Assembly (NCBI GenBank): GCA_945871455.1
Contig: CAMBXJ010000181.1
Span: 1-8,158 of the forward strand
Direction of reading: 5' to 3'
DNA from: Asaia bogorensis
GTDB lineage: Bacteria > Pseudomonadota > Alphaproteobacteria > Acetobacterales > Acetobacteraceae
DNA length: 8,158 nt
The translations under genes and the position numbers were made by a program. Every line of letters starts with the position of its first letter. The stretch's first letter is position 1. Under the pieces are notes generated by a model that saw nothing but the letters and a program-made list of their open reading frames with translations, was not told where the DNA came from and did not search any database. Shown here one piece after another: positions 5,579 to 8,158 of the stretch.

Positions 5579-6598
5579 TCAGGCGCGAGGATGCGCCTTC
5601 CTCCAGACCTCCATCAGTCTCGCTTCGTCCACGTCGGTATATCGTTGCGTCGTCGACAGGCTGGCATGACCCAGCAGGTCCTGGATCGATCGCAAATCCG
5701 CGCCCGCCGCCAGCAAATGGGTGGCGAAGGAGTGCCGCAGGGCGTGCGGGGTCGCATGTTCCGGCAGTCCGGTCAGACGCCGGAATGTGCGCAGGGTTCG
5801 CTGTGCGACGGCGGCGTCCAGCCGCTTGCCGCGGGCACCCAGGAACAATGGGGCGTCCGGCTGGCGGTCCGGATGCAGGGCGAGCCAGGCGGCGATCGCC
5901 TCTCGCACGACCGGCAGGACCGGCACCAGACGCTCCTTCGACCCCTTGCCCATGACGCGCAAGGCCGCGTCCGATCCGGCGCCTGGGGAGGGCATTGGGG
6001 AGGCCCCCGGGGAGGCCGCCGGGGACGCCTCCGGGGACGCCATCCGAGACGCCATCGGGGCAGCGCCCGGGGCAACCCCCGGGGCAGCCAATGGGGCGTC
6101 CCGAATGTTCAGCGCCAGGGCCTCGCCGATCCGTAGCCCGGCGCCGTAGAGCAGCGTGAAAAGCGCCATGTCCCGGGCCTGGATCGCCGCGGTATCCGAC
6201 ATCTCTCCGATATCCTCGGCGACCGAGCGCGCATCCGGCGCGGTCAGCGCGCGCGGGATGGGGGCCTTGGCGCGGGGCGTCGCGACCAGGCGGATCGCGG
6301 GGTTGTCCACCCCGTGCCGACGGGCCAGGAAGCGGTAGAAGCTTCGGATCGCCGACAGATGGCGCGCCCTTGTGGCGTTGCCGGAACCGGTCCCGGCCAT
6401 CTCCGCCAGCCAGGCGCGGATATCGGCCTGCCGCAGTTCGGCGAGTGCCACCAGGTCCGGCTCCCGCCCCAGATGATTGGTCAGGAAGCCGAGGAACCCG
6501 GCGATATCGGCCCCATAGGCTTCCAGGGTCAGGTCAGCGGAACGGCGTTCCTGGCCCATCCAGGCGAGGAAGGCGAGGCGGGCTTCGTCCCCGGTCAT
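5579..6598 (-). CDS. xerC: Tyrosine recombinase XerC-like, with internal repeat insertion
   Basis: A 339-residue tyrosine recombinase; XerC with XerD resolves chromosome dimers at dif. The N-terminal SAM-like domain spans about 1-110. The catalytic residues are all present: R156 (GAGLRIGEAL), K218 (GKGSKER), H285 and R288 (HALRHSF), H311 (LLGHASL) and Y320 (TQRYT). It is about 40 residues longer than typical XerC (about 300). The excess sits between the first Arg and the Lys, a proline/alanine/serine tetrapeptide repeat (about residues 169-205) coded by the 12-bp array at 5985-6104. I chose ATG 6598 because MTGDEARLAFLAW matches where relatives begin and AGGAG lies 4 nt upstream. Start codons at 6664 or 6745 would add up to 49 low-complexity residues. 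It could be another integrase, but no element genes or attachment sites are visible. Confidence 0.88.
   Translation of the reverse strand: MTGDEARLAFLAWMGQERRSADLTLEAYGADIAGFLGFLTNHLGREPDLVALAELRQADIRAWLAEMAGTGSGNATRARHLSAIRSFYRFLARRHGVDNPAIRLVATPRAKAPIPRALTAPDARSVAEDIGEMSDTAAIQARDMALFTLLYGAGLRIGEALALNIRDAPLAAPGVAPGAAPMASRMASPEASPAASPGASPMPSPGAGSDAALRVMGKGSKERLVPVLPVVREAIAAWLALHPDRQPDAPLFLGARGKRLDAAVAQRTLRTFRRLTGLPEHATPHALRHSFATHLLAAGADLRSIQDLLGHASLSTTQRYTDVDEARLMEVWRKAHPRA
5985..6104 (-). repeat. 12-bp coding minisatellite inside xerC
   Basis: About ten tandem 12-bp units start at 5985, 5997, 6009, 6021, 6033, 6045, 6057, 6069, 6081 and 6093. On the plus strand each begins GGGG (one begins CGAG), for example GGGGAGGCCGCC, GGGGACGCCTCC and GGGGCAGCGCCC; the last is partial. 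Read on the coding (minus) strand each unit gives a tetrapeptide of pattern x-A-[S/A/P]-P, including GVAP, GAAP, MASP, EASP, AASP and GASP. The period is a multiple of three, so copy changes keep the frame. Units have diverged by point changes, suggesting that the array is not very recent. Confidence 0.9.
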
Positions 6599-6760
6599 GG
6601 GGCTCCTAATGGGGGATCCAGTGGCCGGGTCGGACGGCTCCAATGATGCTTCGACCCCGGGCATGGGGGGCCCCTTGGGGGATCCAGTGGGGCTCCCAGT
6701 TGGGAGCGCGGCCGTGGGGGACGCGGTGGTGGGGGGCGCGGTCATGGCGCTCCCGGTGAT
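6599..6760 (-). repeat. Second cluster of 12-bp (and 15-bp) units at the 5' end of xerC
   Basis: Plus-strand units GGGGCTCCTAAT (6599), GGGGGATCCAGT (6611), GGGGGGCCCCTT (6665), GGGGGATCCAGT (6677) and GGGGCTCCCAGT (6689) share the GGGG-led 12-bp period of the array inside xerC. They are in the same reading frame and give IRSP, TGSP, KGPP, TGSP and TGSP on the minus strand. Longer related units follow at 6716, 6731 and 6746. The open frame runs uninterrupted from 6745 into xerC, so this cluster is either a low-complexity N-terminal extension or untranslated leader. The unit at 6599 also provides the AGGAG ribosome-binding site for the ATG at 6598. Confidence 0.75.
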
Positions 6761-6885
6761 GGGATGCGTCGGATGGCGGGCATCGTGTCGTGCGGTTGCA
6801 TCATGCGGGCAGGGTAGGCGCCCAGGTTTGTGGGGGGAAGCGCGGGGACGCAGCGATTTCGGTCAAGTCTTCCGGTGGTCGGGCC

Positions 6886-6913
6886 TTGACCGATACCAAC
6901 CGGTTGGTATGTT
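6886..6913 (+). promoter_or_regulatory. Predicted sigma70-type promoter of the tetR-VOC operon
   Basis: TTGACC (6886-6891) matches five of six bases of the -35 consensus, and TATGTT (6908-6913) matches four of six of the -10 consensus, with a 16-bp spacer. The spacer is almost entirely the palindrome described separately. A start about 7 nt after the -10 would fall at or next to the A of the tetR ATG at 6920. Confidence 0.65.
6893..6910. promoter_or_regulatory. Perfect 18-bp palindromic operator, probable TetR autoregulation site
   Basis: ATACCAACCGGTTGGTAT is an exact inverted repeat; the flanking bases do not extend it. It lies between the predicted -35 and -10 and covers the first half of the -10, 9 bp before the tetR start codon. 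Position and symmetry are classic for a TetR-family repressor that controls its own operon and blocks RNA polymerase binding. That TetR binds here is inference. Confidence 0.85.
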
Positions 6914-6919
6914 TACGCC

Positions 6920-7543
6920 ATGAGCCGTCCCGCAATCCCTCGTAGCGCCCAGGACAGTGCCGCCAGCAAGTTGTTGCAGGCGGCCATCGGCGTGATCCGC
7001 GCCAAGGGCTACAGCGCGACCTCGGTCGACGATCTTTGTTCGGCGGCCGGGGTCACCAAAGGCGCGTTCTTTCACCATTTCGCCAGCAAGGAAGCCATGG
7101 CCGTGGCGGCGGCCGCGTATTGGTCGGACGTCACCGGCGCCCTGTTCGCCGCCGCGCCGTATCACCATCACGCCGATCCGCTGGATCGCGTGCTCGGATA
7201 CATCGATTTCCGCGCCGACCTGTTAACCGGCCCGGTGGAAGCGTTCACCTGTCTGGCCGGCACCATGGTGCAGGAGGCATTCGCCATCAGCCCCGCGATC
7301 CGCGACGCCTGCAACGCCTGCATGACCGACCACGCCCGCACGTTGGAGGCGGATATCGCCGCGGCGATGGAGCAGCACGGCGTGACCGGCGTATCCGCTC
7401 CATCCCTGGCGCTGCATACCCAGGCGGTCCTGCAGGGCGCGTTCGTTCTCGCGAAAGCCCGCGGCGGGCCGGAGGTCGCGCGGGACAGTGTCGCGCATCT
7501 CAAATCCTACGTCCGCCTGTTGTTTCGCATTTCCCGACCTTGA
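6920..7543 (+). CDS. TetR/AcrR-family transcriptional regulator
   Basis: A 207-residue repressor-type regulator. The N-terminal helix-turn-helix covers about residues 15-62, with the recognition region SVDDLCSAAGVTKGAFFHHF (35-54) followed by SKEAM, a very typical TetR signature. The C-terminal ligand domain contains CLAGTMVQEA (111-120) and C131-x-x-C134. The first of these resembles the region of NemR-like regulators that carries a reactive cysteine. The start is ATG 6920. No ribosome-binding site precedes it, and the predicted transcription start coincides with it, so the message may be leaderless. The VOC gene follows after 13 bp in the same direction, making a two-gene operon. Likely role: a repressor relieved by a small electrophile or other ligand. 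The ligand is unknown. Confidence 0.92.
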   Translation: MSRPAIPRSAQDSAASKLLQAAIGVIRAKGYSATSVDDLCSAAGVTKGAFFHHFASKEAMAVAAAAYWSDVTGALFAAAPYHHHADPLDRVLGYIDFRADLLTGPVEAFTCLAGTMVQEAFAISPAIRDACNACMTDHARTLEADIAAAMEQHGVTGVSAPSLALHTQAVLQGAFVLAKARGGPEVARDSVAHLKSYVRLLFRISRP

Positions 7544-7556
7544 AAGGACACACAGC

Positions 7557-8158
7557 ATGTCAGACACGCCTTCCGGCTTCATTTGGTACGAGTTGATGAC
7601 CACCGACCTCGATGCCGCCGCCAGGTTCTATGGTGCTGTGGTGGGCTGGTCGGTTCAGGACAGTGGTCAGCCGGGGATGGACTACCGGCTGGTGGCCGCG
7701 GGCGATGCGCATGTGGGCGGGATGATGGCAATCCCCGCCGACGCGGCGGTGACCGGGATGCGTCCGGGATGGTTCGGATATGTCAACGTCGCGGATGTCG
7801 ATGCCAGTGTCGCCCGGATCACCCAGGCCGGCGGGGCGTCTTACCTTCCGCCAACCGACATACCGTCCGTCGGCCGCATCGCGATGGTCGCCGATCCGCA
7901 GGGTGCGGCGATCTATGTGATGGCGCCCAGCAGTGATTGCCACGGTCCCAGCCCGTCATTCGCGCCGAGCAAATCGGGGCATGGCGGATGGCACGAATTG
8001 CACACCACCGATTGGGAAGCGGCACTCGCGTTCTATGGGGCGCAATTCGGCTGGGCCAAGTCCTCGGCGATGGATATGGGCCCGCTGGGCACCTATCTTC
8101 TGTTTGCTGCCGGAGAGGGGGGCGAGCCGATCGGCGGCATGATGAACAGCCCCGATTT
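7557..8158 (+). CDS. VOC family (glyoxalase/bleomycin-resistance fold) protein, two domains, 3' end outside window
   Basis: The first 200 residues of a vicinal oxygen chelate protein are visible, with no stop before the window edge. Domain 1 starts GFIWYELMTTDLDAAARFYG (7-26) and ends near AIYVMAP (118-124). Domain 2 starts GGWHELHTTDWEAALAFYG (143-161), an internal repeat of the same fold. Proteins of this two-domain form are usually metal-binding or small-molecule-binding and are often annotated as glyoxalase-like or antibiotic-resistance related; the reaction cannot be told from this. ATG 7557 has AAGGA at 7544-7548, spaced 8 nt. It follows tetR by 13 bp and is probably cotranscribed and controlled by it. 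A role in handling a toxic electrophile is plausible from context only. Confidence 0.9.
   Translation, partial: MSDTPSGFIWYELMTTDLDAAARFYGAVVGWSVQDSGQPGMDYRLVAAGDAHVGGMMAIPADAAVTGMRPGWFGYVNVADVDASVARITQAGGASYLPPTDIPSVGRIAMVADPQGAAIYVMAPSSDCHGPSPSFAPSKSGHGGWHELHTTDWEAALAFYGAQFGWAKSSAMDMGPLGTYLLFAAGEGGEPIGGMMNSPD

Larger units (their letters stand above)
6746..6919. promoter_or_regulatory. Divergent intergenic region between xerC and tetR
   Basis: About 170 bp separate the furthest possible xerC start from tetR. The right end holds the tetR promoter and operator. The left end holds the last repeat units. I saw no convincing xerC promoter in between and no gene. Confidence 0.6.

Noticed and set aside
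5985..6104. CRISPR-like array
   Set aside because: The 12-bp units are contiguous without spacers, are coding and in frame, and lie inside a recombinase gene.
5423..6136. Open frame antisense to xerC (237 codons)
   Set aside because: Its glycine/arginine-rich tail is the complement of the 12-bp array; xerC on the other strand has all catalytic residues.
5579..6598. Integrase of a mobile island
   Set aside because: No tRNA, attachment-site direct repeats, excisionase or cargo genes are visible, and the domain layout fits XerC.

Overview
The window is high-GC DNA with short gaps between genes. Its XerC-type recombinase, OpgC-type membrane protein and TetR/VOC pair resemble those of Alphaproteobacteria, most likely Rhodospirillales/Acetobacteraceae-like. 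This placement is an inference from protein style; there is no rRNA or other taxonomic marker. No tRNA, rRNA, CRISPR array, insertion sequence or phage gene was recognised.

Layout. Positions 1-253 are non-coding and hold GC-rich hairpin repeats. A cytoplasmic HpPgdA-like polysaccharide deacetylase lies on the minus strand (254-1159). The 266-bp divergent gap (1160-1425) is largely filled by a long imperfect inverted repeat of the same repeat family. A tight plus-strand operon follows: amidase (1426-2820), OpgC-family multi-pass acyltransferase (2817-3986), a secreted SGNH-fold protein that has lost its catalytic residues (3983-4711), and a secreted SGNH hydrolase with an intact catalytic set (4698-5504). 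All three junctions overlap (4, 4 and 14 bp), so the genes are probably translationally coupled. Convergent to it is a minus-strand XerC-like tyrosine recombinase (5579-6598, possibly starting as far upstream as 6745). It carries a 12-bp coding minisatellite in its catalytic domain and a second cluster of the same unit at its 5' end. A TetR regulator (6920-7543) follows behind a promoter containing a perfect 18-bp palindrome. The window ends inside a two-domain VOC (glyoxalase-like) protein (7557 to beyond 8158).

How the genes may work together. OpgC proteins move acyl groups (succinyl in the studied case) onto periplasmic glucans, and SGNH proteins are common extracytoplasmic partners of membrane acyltransferases. 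The operon therefore looks like a periplasmic glycan acyl-modification module with one active and one pseudo-enzymatic SGNH partner. The amidase and the divergent deacetylase may supply or process N-acyl compounds, but that link is speculative. The TetR-VOC pair looks like an autoregulated detoxification operon. It is reminiscent of NemR control of glyoxalase in E. coli, and its regulator has a cysteine at a suggestive position.

The observations most worth checking are the tandem SGNH pseudoenzyme/enzyme pair coupled to opgC, the tetrapeptide repeat inside XerC, and the long inverted repeats around the deacetylase.
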